Assembly: GCA_037445555.1 (NCBI GenBank)
Contig: JBBIKG010000008.1
Location: 38,527-102,526 of the forward strand
Length of the DNA: 64,000 nt
Reading direction: 5' to 3'
Source of the DNA: JAAYJT01 sp037445555
GTDB taxonomy: Bacteria > Bacteroidota > Bacteroidia > Bacteroidales > JAAYJT01
Below the pieces are notes generated by a model, which saw nothing but the letters and a program-made list of their open reading frames with translations, was not told where the DNA came from and searched no databases. The position numbers and the translations under genes were made by a program. Below, piece after piece: positions 50,646 to 59,609 of this stretch (position 1 is its first letter; the number at the start of each line of letters is the position of its first letter).

Positions 50646-52949
50646 GTGAATGTATTACTGAACCAACTGAACGAAGCGCAGCGCCAGGCGACCCTGCAAA
50701 CCGACGGCCCGATCATGGTGATCGCCGGAGCCGGTTCGGGCAAAACCCGTGTGCTTACCTTCAAAGTGGCTTACCTCATCAGCCTGGGGGTGGATCCATT
50801 CCGTATTCTTGCGCTGACTTTTACCAATAAGGCGGCCAGGGAGATGAAGGAGCGTATCGTACAGCTGGTTGGCCCCGAAGCCAGAAACGTATGGATGGGA
50901 ACATTCCATTCCATCTTTGCCCGCCTGCTTCGTATCGAGGGTCACAGGTTAGGCTACCCGTCTAACTTCACCATCTACGATACCGACGACTCAAAGAACC
51001 TGATCAAGACCATCGTAAGGGAGCAAAACCTCGATCCGAAAGTGTACCAGCCCTCCTTTGTGCTGGCCAGGATATCATCGTGCAAGGCAAACCTCATCAA
51101 TGCGCCGCAATACCTTGAAAACAGCGAACTGATGACACAGGACAAAATAGCGGCACGTCCCGAAACGGGAAGGCTGTTCGCGCTTTACCAGCAGCGTTGC
51201 TTTAAGGCTTCTGCCATGGATTTTGACGACCTGCTCCTGAACACCTATGTCATTCTGCGTGATTTTCCGGATGCCCTGGTAAAATACCAGCGCAAGTTTG
51301 AATACATCCTTGTGGATGAATATCAGGACACCAACCATGTGCAGTACCAGATCGTGAAGCAGCTGGCCGCCAACAACGAAAACATCTGCGTGGTAGGCGA
51401 TGATGCCCAGAGTATTTACGGATTCAGAGGGGCAAACATTCAGAACATCCTGAATTTCAAGTACGACTACCCCGATCACAGGATATTCAAGCTTGAGCAA
51501 AACTACCGCAGCACCCAAACCATCGTAAACGCAGCCAATTCAATCATTGTCAACAACAAGGACCAGATAAGGAAAGAGGTATGGACGGACAATGAGGCGG
51601 GGCAGAAGATAAGGGTGATGCGGGCCCAGTCGGAAAATGAGGAAGGAAACCTGGTGGCTGCCAGCATCTTCCAGAACAAGATGAATTTCCAGCTTTCCAA
51701 CAACGCTTTTGCCGTATTATACCGCACCAATGCACAGTCGCGCGCCATGGAGGAAGCCCTCCGCAAGTTAAATATTCCTTACAGGATATACGGTGGATTG
51801 AGTTTTTACAAGCGGAAAGAAATCAAAGACCTGTTGGCTTATTTCAGGTTGTCCATCAATCACAACGACGAGGAGGCCTTTGTTCGCATCATTAATTATC
51901 CGGCGCGGGGCATCGGAAAGACCACCCTCGAAAAGCTCACCGTGGCTGCCGCCGATGAAAACAAGAGCCTGTGGGAAGTGGCCGAAGACACCGGCATACT
52001 TCACACCCTTTTTAATTTCGGCACCCAGCAGAAAATCAGCGAGTTTGTCATCATGATCAGAAGCTTCAGCCTGATGATCGGCTCAAAGGGTGCCTATGAA
52101 GCCGGCCGGCATATTGCGGTATCGTCAGGCATACTGCGCGATCTGGACGAGGACAAGACACCCGAGGGGGTAAGTCGATTGGAGAATGTGCAGGAACTGC
52201 TCAATGCCATGCGTGAATTTTCTGAAAAACCGCCCGAGAATAAGCTCGACGACCTTGACGAAAGGCTGGCTTTCAGGACTTTGACAGAGTTTATGCAGGA
52301 CATTGCCCTGCTGACAGATTCCGATACCGAAGTGGAAGATGGTAATACGGTATCGCTGATGACGGTGCACCAGGCCAAAGGCCTTGAATTTCCGTATGTG
52401 TATGTGGTCGGACTCGAAGAAAACCTTTTTCCTTCGTTTCAGTCTCTTTCCACGCGCAACGACCTAGAAGAGGAGCGCAGGCTGTTTTATGTGGCCGTAA
52501 CCAGAGCGCAGCAACGGGTGTTTCTTTCCTACGCCGAGAATCGCTACCGCTGGGGAGACCTTGTGTTTTGCGAACCCAGCAGGTTTATTGAAGAAATCGA
52601 CAGCCAGTATCTGGACACCCAAGGGCTGCGCAGACCAAGGCCTCGTTCCCTCGGCTCCGGAAGCTTTATTCCGGAAGATGCGCTGGGCATTCCCGTATCA
52701 CTTCCTACCTCAAAAAAACATTTTAAGCCGCTGAGCGAATCGGTGCATAAGCCGGCACCCCAACATACGGACAGCCACACGGCCCCTGAGCTGCAGACAG
52801 GTATGGAGGTAGAACACGAAAGGTTTGGCCGCGGCAAGGTGATCAGCCTCGAAGGAAGCGGCCCCAACTGCAAGGCGACAGTATTTTTTAACAATGTCGG
52901 CCAGAAACAACTGCTGGTGAAGTTTGCCAGGCTCAGGATTATTGGCTAA
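50646..52949 (+). CDS. UvrD/PcrA-type ATP-dependent DNA helicase
   Basis: 767 residues from GTG 50646. GAGGAG at 50634-50639 is a good ribosome binding site and settles this start. SF1A helicase motifs: Q-motif LNEAQRQA, Walker A AGAGSGKTRVL (28-36), Walker B/II LVDEYQDTNHVQY, motif III VGDDAQSIYGFRGA, motif IV YRSTQTIVNAA, motif V VSLMTVHQAKGLEFPYVYVVG, and motif VI EERRLFYVAVTRAQ. A C-terminal PcrA-type tail (HERFGRGKVISLEG) contacts RNA polymerase or DNA. It unwinds DNA 3'-5' in nucleotide excision and mismatch repair. Either name, uvrD or pcrA, would fit. Confidence 0.95.
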   Translation: MNVLLNQLNEAQRQATLQTDGPIMVIAGAGSGKTRVLTFKVAYLISLGVDPFRILALTFTNKAAREMKERIVQLVGPEARNVWMGTFHSIFARLLRIEGHRLGYPSNFTIYDTDDSKNLIKTIVREQNLDPKVYQPSFVLARISSCKANLINAPQYLENSELMTQDKIAARPETGRLFALYQQRCFKASAMDFDDLLLNTYVILRDFPDALVKYQRKFEYILVDEYQDTNHVQYQIVKQLAANNENICVVGDDAQSIYGFRGANIQNILNFKYDYPDHRIFKLEQNYRSTQTIVNAANSIIVNNKDQIRKEVWTDNEAGQKIRVMRAQSENEEGNLVAASIFQNKMNFQLSNNAFAVLYRTNAQSRAMEEALRKLNIPYRIYGGLSFYKRKEIKDLLAYFRLSINHNDEEAFVRIINYPARGIGKTTLEKLTVAAADENKSLWEVAEDTGILHTLFNFGTQQKISEFVIMIRSFSLMIGSKGAYEAGRHIAVSSGILRDLDEDKTPEGVSRLENVQELLNAMREFSEKPPENKLDDLDERLAFRTLTEFMQDIALLTDSDTEVEDGNTVSLMTVHQAKGLEFPYVYVVGLEENLFPSFQSLSTRNDLEEERRLFYVAVTRAQQRVFLSYAENRYRWGDLVFCEPSRFIEEIDSQYLDTQGLRRPRPRSLGSGSFIPEDALGIPVSLPTSKKHFKPLSESVHKPAPQHTDSHTAPELQTGMEVEHERFGRGKVISLEGSGPNCKATVFFNNVGQKQLLVKFARLRIIG

Positions 52950-53089
52950 TTGTGAAACGGGACGCACTTAATTGGTAAGGTTTTACTTACTTTGCAATAG
53001 ATTATTTTTAAAGCTGCTTCCTGGGTGATTTTGCCGGCGATGCCCGCCGTACGGAAACTCGCCTTTTTCAGATAAATACGCACATAAAA

Positions 53090-53725
53090 ATGGAATACAA
53101 CACCGAACGTTCGAAACTGATTGTGCCCGAGTATGGGCGAAACATACAAAAGATGGCCCTTCACCTGCTCACCGTCGAAGACCGAGATTTGCGGAGCCGT
53201 ATGGCCAAAACCATTGTGCAGGTGATGACGCAACTGCATCCGGAGGTGAAGGACACAGCCGATGCCCGTCAAAAACTGTGGGATCACCTGCATATCATCT
53301 GCGATTACAAGCTCGATGTCGATTCGCCTTTTCCTCCTCCCTCGCCTGAGTTGCTGGCCAGCCGGCCAAAGCCGGTTCCATACGTGCAGGAAAAAATCCA
53401 GCTGCGGCATTACGGCAAGAACATCATCCGTATGATTGAGGAAATCTCGAAACGTGACGACAGCCCCGAGAAAGAAGCCATGATCAAGGCCATAGCCAAC
53501 CAGATGAAGAAGCTGTACCTGAGCTGGAACCGCGACTCGGTGACAGATGAGATCATTGCCGGCCATCTGAACGAGCTATCGAATGGTCGTTTGAGGCTTG
53601 AAGACTCGATGCGCCTGCACGAAACCAGCGACATCCTGCAGCAGCAACAACAACAGCAGATGCAGCAGCGCCGCCGCAAATACCAAGGAAAAGTCTTTAA
53701 TAAAGGACGGGGCAGAAAGAAATAA
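53090..53725 (+). CDS. DUF4290 domain-containing protein
   Basis: 211 residues, a family largely limited to Bacteroidota and usually just upstream of murA, as here (21 bases). It begins MEYNTERSKLIVPEYGRNIQKM, the conserved start of DUF4290, and is mainly helical. The C-terminus has a run of glutamines (QQQQQQQMQQ) and then a strongly basic tail (RRRKYQGKVFNKGRGRKK) that could bind nucleic acid or be flexible. Function is unknown; the murA linkage hints at a cell-envelope or growth-coupled role. Confidence 0.9.
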   Translation: MEYNTERSKLIVPEYGRNIQKMALHLLTVEDRDLRSRMAKTIVQVMTQLHPEVKDTADARQKLWDHLHIICDYKLDVDSPFPPPSPELLASRPKPVPYVQEKIQLRHYGKNIIRMIEEISKRDDSPEKEAMIKAIANQMKKLYLSWNRDSVTDEIIAGHLNELSNGRLRLEDSMRLHETSDILQQQQQQQMQQRRRKYQGKVFNKGRGRKK

Positions 53726-53746
53726 CACAACAGAATACATTGAGTC

Positions 53747-55051
53747 ATGAGTTCATTTGAAATTTGTGGCGGAAGGAGCCTTAAAGGTACGCTGGTTCCG
53801 CAGGGCGCCAAGAACGAGGCGTTGCAGATACTGTGTGCGGTGTTGCTCACCGACCAGCCCGTTGTGCTGCACAATCTCCCCAATATTCATGACGTAAACC
53901 TACTCATCGAAATTCTTGGCGACCTCGGTGCGGAGATTCGCATGGTCACTCCGCACAGCGGCACATTCAGGGCCAAAGACATCGACCTTTCGCTGCTAAA
54001 GTCGAGAACCTTCAGGAAAAAAGCAGCCGGACTTCGTGGATCGGTGATGATCCTGGGGCCGCTTCTTTCCAGGTTTGGCGTGGCATATATGCCGCAACCC
54101 GGAGGCGACAAAATAGGACGGAGGCGCCTCGATACCCACTTTGCGGGTTTTCAGAATCTCGGGGCCACTTTTTTGTTTGACCCCGAAGAACGGCTGTATA
54201 AGGTGGAGGCCGACAGGCTGAAAGGCGCATACATGCTGCTTGATGAAGCCTCGGTTACAGGAACGGCAAACCTAGTTATGGCTGCAGTGCTGGCACAGGG
54301 TACCACTACTATTTTTAACGCCGCCTGCGAACCCTATCTGGTGCAGCTGTGCTCGATGCTGAACCGCATGGGAGCGCGCATTTCGGGCATAGGCTCCAAC
54401 CTGCTCACCATCGAGGGCGTTGAGGCCCTCGGGGGTTGCGAGCATACCCTGCTTCCCGACATGATCGAAATAGGCAGCTTTATTGGGCTGGCCGCCATGA
54501 CACAATCGGAAATCGCCATTAAAAACGTGAACTACCGGGCCCTGGGTATCATTCCTGACGTCTTCAGACGCCTTGGCATCCGTATTGAACTGCGCAACGA
54601 CGATTTATACATTCCTGCCCAGGAATATTATGAAGTGGACACCTTCATGGATGGCTCCATCATGACTATTGCCGATGCCCCCTGGCCCGGATTTACCCCC
54701 GACCTCATCAGTATTGCCCTGGTAACGGCCACACAAGCCAAAGGGACGGTCCTGATCCACCAGAAGATGTTTGAAAGCCGTTTGTTTTTTGTTGACAAGC
54801 TCATTGATATGGGTGCACAGATTATTCTGTGCGACCCGCACCGCGCTACCGTGATCGGGCTCAACCGGCAGTTTCCGCTCCGCGGACTTCGCATGTCATC
54901 GCCCGATATCAGAGCGGGCGTGGCACTCCTGATCGCAGCACTCTCGGCCAGGGGCAACAGCATCATCGACAACATCGACCAGATTGACAGGGGGTATCAG
55001 TTTATCGACGAGCGGCTCAGAAGCATTGGGGCGCAAATCCAGAGAATTTAG
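53747..55051 (+). CDS. murA: UDP-N-acetylglucosamine 1-carboxyvinyltransferase, fosfomycin-insensitive form
   Basis: 434 residues. First committed step of peptidoglycan synthesis, adding enolpyruvate from PEP to UDP-GlcNAc. N-terminal FEICGGRSLKGTLVPQGAKNEAL and the substrate loop LRGSVMILGPLLSRFG are standard. The catalytic loop reads MPQPGGDKIGRRRLDTH: Asp121 sits where E. coli MurA has Cys115. That change keeps activity but removes the fosfomycin target, as known from Mycobacterium and Chlamydia. It follows DUF4290 by 21 bases, likely in one transcript. Confidence 0.96.
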   Translation: MSSFEICGGRSLKGTLVPQGAKNEALQILCAVLLTDQPVVLHNLPNIHDVNLLIEILGDLGAEIRMVTPHSGTFRAKDIDLSLLKSRTFRKKAAGLRGSVMILGPLLSRFGVAYMPQPGGDKIGRRRLDTHFAGFQNLGATFLFDPEERLYKVEADRLKGAYMLLDEASVTGTANLVMAAVLAQGTTTIFNAACEPYLVQLCSMLNRMGARISGIGSNLLTIEGVEALGGCEHTLLPDMIEIGSFIGLAAMTQSEIAIKNVNYRALGIIPDVFRRLGIRIELRNDDLYIPAQEYYEVDTFMDGSIMTIADAPWPGFTPDLISIALVTATQAKGTVLIHQKMFESRLFFVDKLIDMGAQIILCDPHRATVIGLNRQFPLRGLRMSSPDIRAGVALLIAALSARGNSIIDNIDQIDRGYQFIDERLRSIGAQIQRI

Positions 55052-55217
55052 CCATGCCCTGAATGACAAAATGTCGCAAAACCCTTATTGGCAGGTTATT
55101 TGCAATGAGTTCCACCACATTAGGGAAACATTATCCTACCCAAAATCTATTTTGGATCATGTGAGTTTATATTTTTAGTGCCTGAATATCAACAATCATA
55201 CGTTTTGACAGATTACT

Positions 55218-55793
55218 ATGACTAGAAAAAAGACCAGCGAAAAACCCCATTCTTCCGCCCCAGAAGTACGACCTGAAAATCTCACTGCGGAAACTGCAGA
55301 GACTCAAACCAGTCGTGCAGAACCCGCAATGGCTGACGATGCGGCGGTGATTGCCGGGCTCAATGTGCGCATAGCCGAGCTGAACGACAAATACCTGAGG
55401 CTCTACTCTGAGTTTGACAATTACCGGAAACGAACTGCAAAAGAAAAAATTGAGCTTTCAAAGACTGCCTCCGAAACCGTCATTCTGGCAATGCTTCCTG
55501 TGCTCGACGACATGGATAGAGCCATGAAGTCGGTACCGGAAGATATGTCGGAAAATTCCTTTATCCAGGGCGTGAAGCTTATTCACACCAAACTGATGGG
55601 GGTGATGACGCATCACGGGCTGAAAGAGGTTCATGCCGCCGGCAAGCCTTTTGACACCGACCTGCACGAAGCCATCAGCCATTATCCGGTTGAAGAAGAC
55701 TCCAGGAAAAACACAGTGATTGAAGTAATTCAAAAAGGATATAGACTGCACGACAAGGTGATCCGCTACGCTAAAGTGGTAGTGGGATTATGA
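55218..55793 (+). CDS. grpE: Nucleotide exchange factor GrpE
   Basis: 191 residues. A variable, acidic N-terminus (1-45) precedes the long helix (VIAGLNVRIAELNDKYLRLYSEFDNYRKRTAKEK) that dimerises GrpE. The beta-domain then shows DTDLHEAISHYP and KNTVIEVIQKGYRLHDKVIRYAKVVVG. It releases ADP from DnaK. It lies directly upstream of dnaJ (38 bases), the usual chaperone pair; dnaK is not in the window. I saw no CIRCE element upstream. Confidence 0.96.
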   Translation: MTRKKTSEKPHSSAPEVRPENLTAETAETQTSRAEPAMADDAAVIAGLNVRIAELNDKYLRLYSEFDNYRKRTAKEKIELSKTASETVILAMLPVLDDMDRAMKSVPEDMSENSFIQGVKLIHTKLMGVMTHHGLKEVHAAGKPFDTDLHEAISHYPVEEDSRKNTVIEVIQKGYRLHDKVIRYAKVVVGL

Positions 55794-55831
55794 CAAAACA
55801 TAAGATAACGCACTCATTGACAACAATATAG

Positions 55832-56986
55832 GTGGCAAAAAGAGATTATTACGAAATACTGGGTGTGCAGCGGGATGCCGACGAGCAGGCGCTAAAAAAA
55901 GCATACCGTCAGATGGCTCTGAAGTATCATCCCGATAAGAACCCGGGCAATAAGGAGGCCGAAGAGCATTTCAAAGAAGCGGCCGAAGCGTACGAGGTGC
56001 TAAGCAATCCCGACAAGCGCGCCAAATATGACCGCTACGGGCATGATGGCCTCAAGGGCATGGGTAATGGAGCCTACGGCGGCGGCATGAGCATGGAAGA
56101 TATTTTCAGCCAGTTTGGCGATATTTTCGGAAGTGCTTTCGGAGGGTTCGGTGGGTTCAGCGGGTTTGGCGGGCAGCAGCAGCGGAAGAGGGTTAACCGT
56201 GGCACCAACCTGCGGGTGAAGGTGAAACTCACGCTGGAAGAGATTGCCAAAGGCGTTGAGAAAAAGATCAAGGTACAAAAGTATGTGGGGTGTAACGAAT
56301 GCAAGGGCACTGGCGCCCGCGGAGGAGGTTCCTACAATACCTGCCCCTCGTGCAATGGCAAAGGCCATGTGACGCGTGTAACCAGCACCTTCCTGGGTCA
56401 GATGCAAACCACGAGCACCTGCCCTGCCTGCGGCGGCGAAGGAAAAACCATCAGCGACAAGTGCCCTGCCTGTGCGGGCCACGGCATTGTCAAAGGCGAA
56501 GAAGTGATCAGCATCAATATTCCGGCAGGCGTGGCCGAGGGCATGCAACTTTCATTAAACGGCAAAGGCAATGCCGCAGCCCGTGGTGGAGTACCCGGCG
56601 ACCTGATCATCCTGATTGAAGAAACCCGTCACTCTCAGCTCGAACGCGACGGAAGCAATCTGCACTACGAGCACAACCTCAGCTTCCCGGAAGCTGTGCT
56701 GGGAACCCATATCGAAGTTCCTACGCTCGACGGCAAGGCACGCATAAAAGTTGACCCGGGTACGCAGAGCGGCAAAGTGCTGCGGCTGAAAGGCAAAGGC
56801 CTCCCCTCGCTCGAAACAGGCTACCGCGGCGACCTGCTGGTAACCCTGGTAGTGTATACGCCAAGCAACCTGTCCAAATCCGAACGCGAACTGATGGAAA
56901 CCTTGCTGAATGCCGAAAACTTCAAACCCAAGGCAGGAAGCAATGAGAAAGGTTTTTATGAACGCATGCGCGAGTATTTTCACTGA
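55832..56986 (+). CDS. dnaJ: Chaperone protein DnaJ
   Basis: 384 residues from GTG 55832 (MAKRDYYEILGVQRDADEQ). The J domain has the HPD tripeptide (YHPDKNPG). A Gly/Phe-rich linker (65-115) follows, then four CxxCxGxG zinc repeats: CNECKGTG, CPSCNGKG, CPACGGEG and CPACAGHG. The C-terminal substrate-binding domains start at VISINIPAGVAEGMQL. It is a full-length type A J protein that stimulates DnaK ATPase and delivers substrates in the cytosol. Confidence 0.97.
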   Translation: MAKRDYYEILGVQRDADEQALKKAYRQMALKYHPDKNPGNKEAEEHFKEAAEAYEVLSNPDKRAKYDRYGHDGLKGMGNGAYGGGMSMEDIFSQFGDIFGSAFGGFGGFSGFGGQQQRKRVNRGTNLRVKVKLTLEEIAKGVEKKIKVQKYVGCNECKGTGARGGGSYNTCPSCNGKGHVTRVTSTFLGQMQTTSTCPACGGEGKTISDKCPACAGHGIVKGEEVISINIPAGVAEGMQLSLNGKGNAAARGGVPGDLIILIEETRHSQLERDGSNLHYEHNLSFPEAVLGTHIEVPTLDGKARIKVDPGTQSGKVLRLKGKGLPSLETGYRGDLLVTLVVYTPSNLSKSERELMETLLNAENFKPKAGSNEKGFYERMREYFH

Positions 56987-57026
56987 TCCACGTATCTTCG
57001 TCCCCACAGAAACACTATAACCGCCT

Positions 57027-57968
57027 ATGGAAATTCTCTCGGCGCACAATGTCAGTAAAAAATATGCCAATCACCTGGCATTGAACAAGGTGAGCATCTC
57101 GGTGCCGGAGCAATCGATCTTCGGACTGCTCGGTCCCAACGGAGCCGGCAAAACCACCCTTATCCGCATCATGAACCGCATCACCGGTCCCGACGAAGGC
57201 GATCTTTACTTTCGCGGGCAGCCTCTGCTGCAGGCACATACCGAAAAAATCGGATACCTGCCCGAAGAGCGGGGATTGTACAAAAAAATGAAGGTGGGCG
57301 AGCAGGCCCTCTACCTGGCCCAGCTTAAAGGCCTGCCAAAATCCGAAGCCATGAAAAGGCTGAAAAAATGGTTCGTGCGGCTCGAGATACAAAGCTGGTG
57401 GGATAAAAAGGTCGAAGAGCTGTCGAAGGGCATGCAGCAGAAAGTACAGTTTATCGTTACGGTGGTGCACCAGCCTTCGCTGATTATCTTCGACGAGCCG
57501 TTCAGCGGCTTCGACCCGATAAACGTCAACATCCTGAAGGATGAGATCCTGCGGCTTCGTGACGAAGGCGCCACTATCATCTTCAGCACACACAATATGG
57601 CCTCGGTCGAAGAGCTGTGCGACGACATCGCCCTGATCAACAAATCGGAAAAAATTCTTGAGGGCAAGGTGCGCGAAATCACGCAGCAGTATAAGGCAAA
57701 CCGGTTCGAGGTAACCTATCACACCATGAACGGCGATCCCCGGCTCAGCCCGGGATTTATCATCACCGACAGGACCGTGACCGACGGGCTTCACCGGGTT
57801 CAGATACAGGTACCTCCGAAAACGCATCCGAACGAACTTTTGCATAACCTCATCGCAAGCGTCGAAGTGCACTCTTTCAACGAAATCCTGCCAAGCATGA
57901 ACGACATCTTCATATCGAAGGTAAGCGAAGACAACCGTATGACAAACAATAACCTCACCGGGGAATAA
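57027..57968 (+). CDS. ABC transporter ATP-binding protein (NatA-like)
   Basis: 313 residues. Walker A LLGPNGAGKTTLIRIM (36-44), signature ELSKGMQQKVQF, Walker B LIIFDEPFSGFDPINV, and H-loop IIFSTHNMAS. The C-terminal 85 residues are the accessory domain found in exporter ATPases paired with ABC-2 permeases. The permease gene follows 18 bases on. Probably exports a drug, lipid or sodium; the substrate is not deducible. Confidence 0.93.
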   Translation: MEILSAHNVSKKYANHLALNKVSISVPEQSIFGLLGPNGAGKTTLIRIMNRITGPDEGDLYFRGQPLLQAHTEKIGYLPEERGLYKKMKVGEQALYLAQLKGLPKSEAMKRLKKWFVRLEIQSWWDKKVEELSKGMQQKVQFIVTVVHQPSLIIFDEPFSGFDPINVNILKDEILRLRDEGATIIFSTHNMASVEELCDDIALINKSEKILEGKVREITQQYKANRFEVTYHTMNGDPRLSPGFIITDRTVTDGLHRVQIQVPPKTHPNELLHNLIASVEVHSFNEILPSMNDIFISKVSEDNRMTNNNLTGE

Positions 57969-57986
57969 CCCTTACCACCATCCGTC

Positions 57987-59324
57987 ATGAACAAAATCAT
58001 CCTCATCATAAAGCGCGAGTATCTCACACGGGTCACCAAGAAGTCGTTTATCGTTATGACGATTCTTGGCCCCATCCTGATGGCAGCTCTTTTCATTGTG
58101 CCGGTGTATCTGTCGCAAACCGGAATCAAAACCAAGAACATACAGGTGGTAGATGAGACAGGCTTGTTTGTGCACCGCTTCGAAAACACCAAACGGCTTG
58201 TTTTCAAGCCGCAAAATGTTGACATCGAAGTGGCAAAGGCCAATTTCCTGCCCAGCGGCGACGATGCCATCCTCTATATCCCGCCTACCGAGCTGAACGT
58301 GCCCACAAATGCCATTCTGTATTTTGACAAGCAGCCTACCCTGGTCATGACCTCGCACATCAGTAGCGTGCTGCGAAAGGAAATTGAAAGCCTCAAGCTG
58401 CAGGCATCTGGCATCGATGCCGACATCCTACGTTCGATAAAAACCACCGTCAACCTGCAAACCATCCAGCTGAGCGAAGGCGGAAAGGAAGAGAAGAAAT
58501 TCTCGGAGGTGGCCACCATCGTGGGGTTTGTTTCGGCCTTTGTCATTTATATGTTCGTATTCATGTTTGGTTCGCAGGTGCTGCGCGGGGTGATCGAAGA
58601 AAAGGTGAGCCGAATTGTAGAGGTAATCATCTCGTCGGTGAAGCCTTTTCAGCTGATGATGGGAAAAATCATCGGCGTGGGGATGGTAGGGCTGACGCAG
58701 TTCCTGCTGTGGGTGGTGTTTACGTTTGTGATTGTGACGGGATTCCAGGTGGCTTTTCCTGACACCTTTCGCAAGTCGGCCACGGATACCACCGTGGTAG
58801 CCAACGCCCGCATCGGCAGTCTTGCCCAGCAGCCTGCCGAGGAGGATGCTTCTCCATCGAACCCCGTGATGAAAAAAGTTGCCGAAGGCATACAATCGGT
58901 TAATTTCGGTGCCATCATCCTTTCCTTCCTGTTCTATTTTATCGGCGGCTACCTGCTCTATGCAGCCCTGTTTGCGGCCATCGGCGCTGCCGTCGACAAC
59001 GAAACCGACTCACAGCAGTTCATGTTTCCGGTCACCATACCACTCATCCTGGCCATTGTCATGGCCCAGTACGTCATCAATGAGCCCAACGGTCCCATCG
59101 CGTTCTGGCTTTCCATCATTCCGTTCACTTCGCCCATCATCATGATGATACGTATTCCGTTTGGCGTACCGTATGCCGACCTTGCTCTTTCGATGGTCCT
59201 GCTGGTAGCGGGGTTTGTGTTCACCACCTGGCTGGCCGCCCGCATCTACCGCACAGGAATCCTGATGTACGGAAAAAAAGTGGACTACGCCGAACTGTGG
59301 AAATGGCTGACCTATAAAGGCTAA
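57987..59324 (+). CDS. ABC-2 type transporter permease (NatB-like)
   Basis: 445 residues. The first helix (near 22-42) is followed by a large extracytoplasmic domain (about 45-175), then five helices packed in the C-terminal half (VATIVGFVSAFVIYMFVFMFG, MVGLTQFLLWVVFTFVIVTGF, NFGAIILSFLFYFIGGYLLYAALFAAIGAA, MFPVTIPLILAIVMAQYVI, LALSMVLLVAGFVFTTWLAARIY). The motif VLRGVIEEKVSRIVEVIISSVKPFQLMMGKIIG is characteristic of NatB/YhaP-like permeases. It forms an inner-membrane exporter with the preceding ATPase. Confidence 0.92.
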   Translation: MNKIILIIKREYLTRVTKKSFIVMTILGPILMAALFIVPVYLSQTGIKTKNIQVVDETGLFVHRFENTKRLVFKPQNVDIEVAKANFLPSGDDAILYIPPTELNVPTNAILYFDKQPTLVMTSHISSVLRKEIESLKLQASGIDADILRSIKTTVNLQTIQLSEGGKEEKKFSEVATIVGFVSAFVIYMFVFMFGSQVLRGVIEEKVSRIVEVIISSVKPFQLMMGKIIGVGMVGLTQFLLWVVFTFVIVTGFQVAFPDTFRKSATDTTVVANARIGSLAQQPAEEDASPSNPVMKKVAEGIQSVNFGAIILSFLFYFIGGYLLYAALFAAIGAAVDNETDSQQFMFPVTIPLILAIVMAQYVINEPNGPIAFWLSIIPFTSPIIMMIRIPFGVPYADLALSMVLLVAGFVFTTWLAARIYRTGILMYGKKVDYAELWKWLTYKG

Positions 59325-59609
59325 TCGCTCCATCTAACTAATTCGGTAAATTTTGCTTTTATTTTTCCACCGTACCGGTGCGGTGTGAGAGAGTGGTTTT
59401 TCAGTATCTTAGCTATAGCTTCTCCGGGGGCTGTCTTAGATTTCTCTGCTGGTCGGGGCGCTTATCGAAAAAACTCCTGGTTATCAAGTTTTCATGCGCT
59501 TCGGCATCATGCCTGGCGGCAGATAAAAGCGCAGCGCACAGTCGAGTTCAGGCTTTTGAGGCAGTTTCAGGGCAGGCAATAACGGTAAAACGGTAATACT
59601 CCTATACGT

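Noticed and set aside
54984..55178. 64-codon frame between murA and grpE
   Set aside because: It begins inside murA in another frame and has no start signal or conserved sequence.
57015..57872. 285-codon open frame antisense to the ABC ATPase
   Set aside because: The plus strand has full Walker A, signature and Walker B motifs; the antisense product has no recognisable domain and is a codon-bias shadow.
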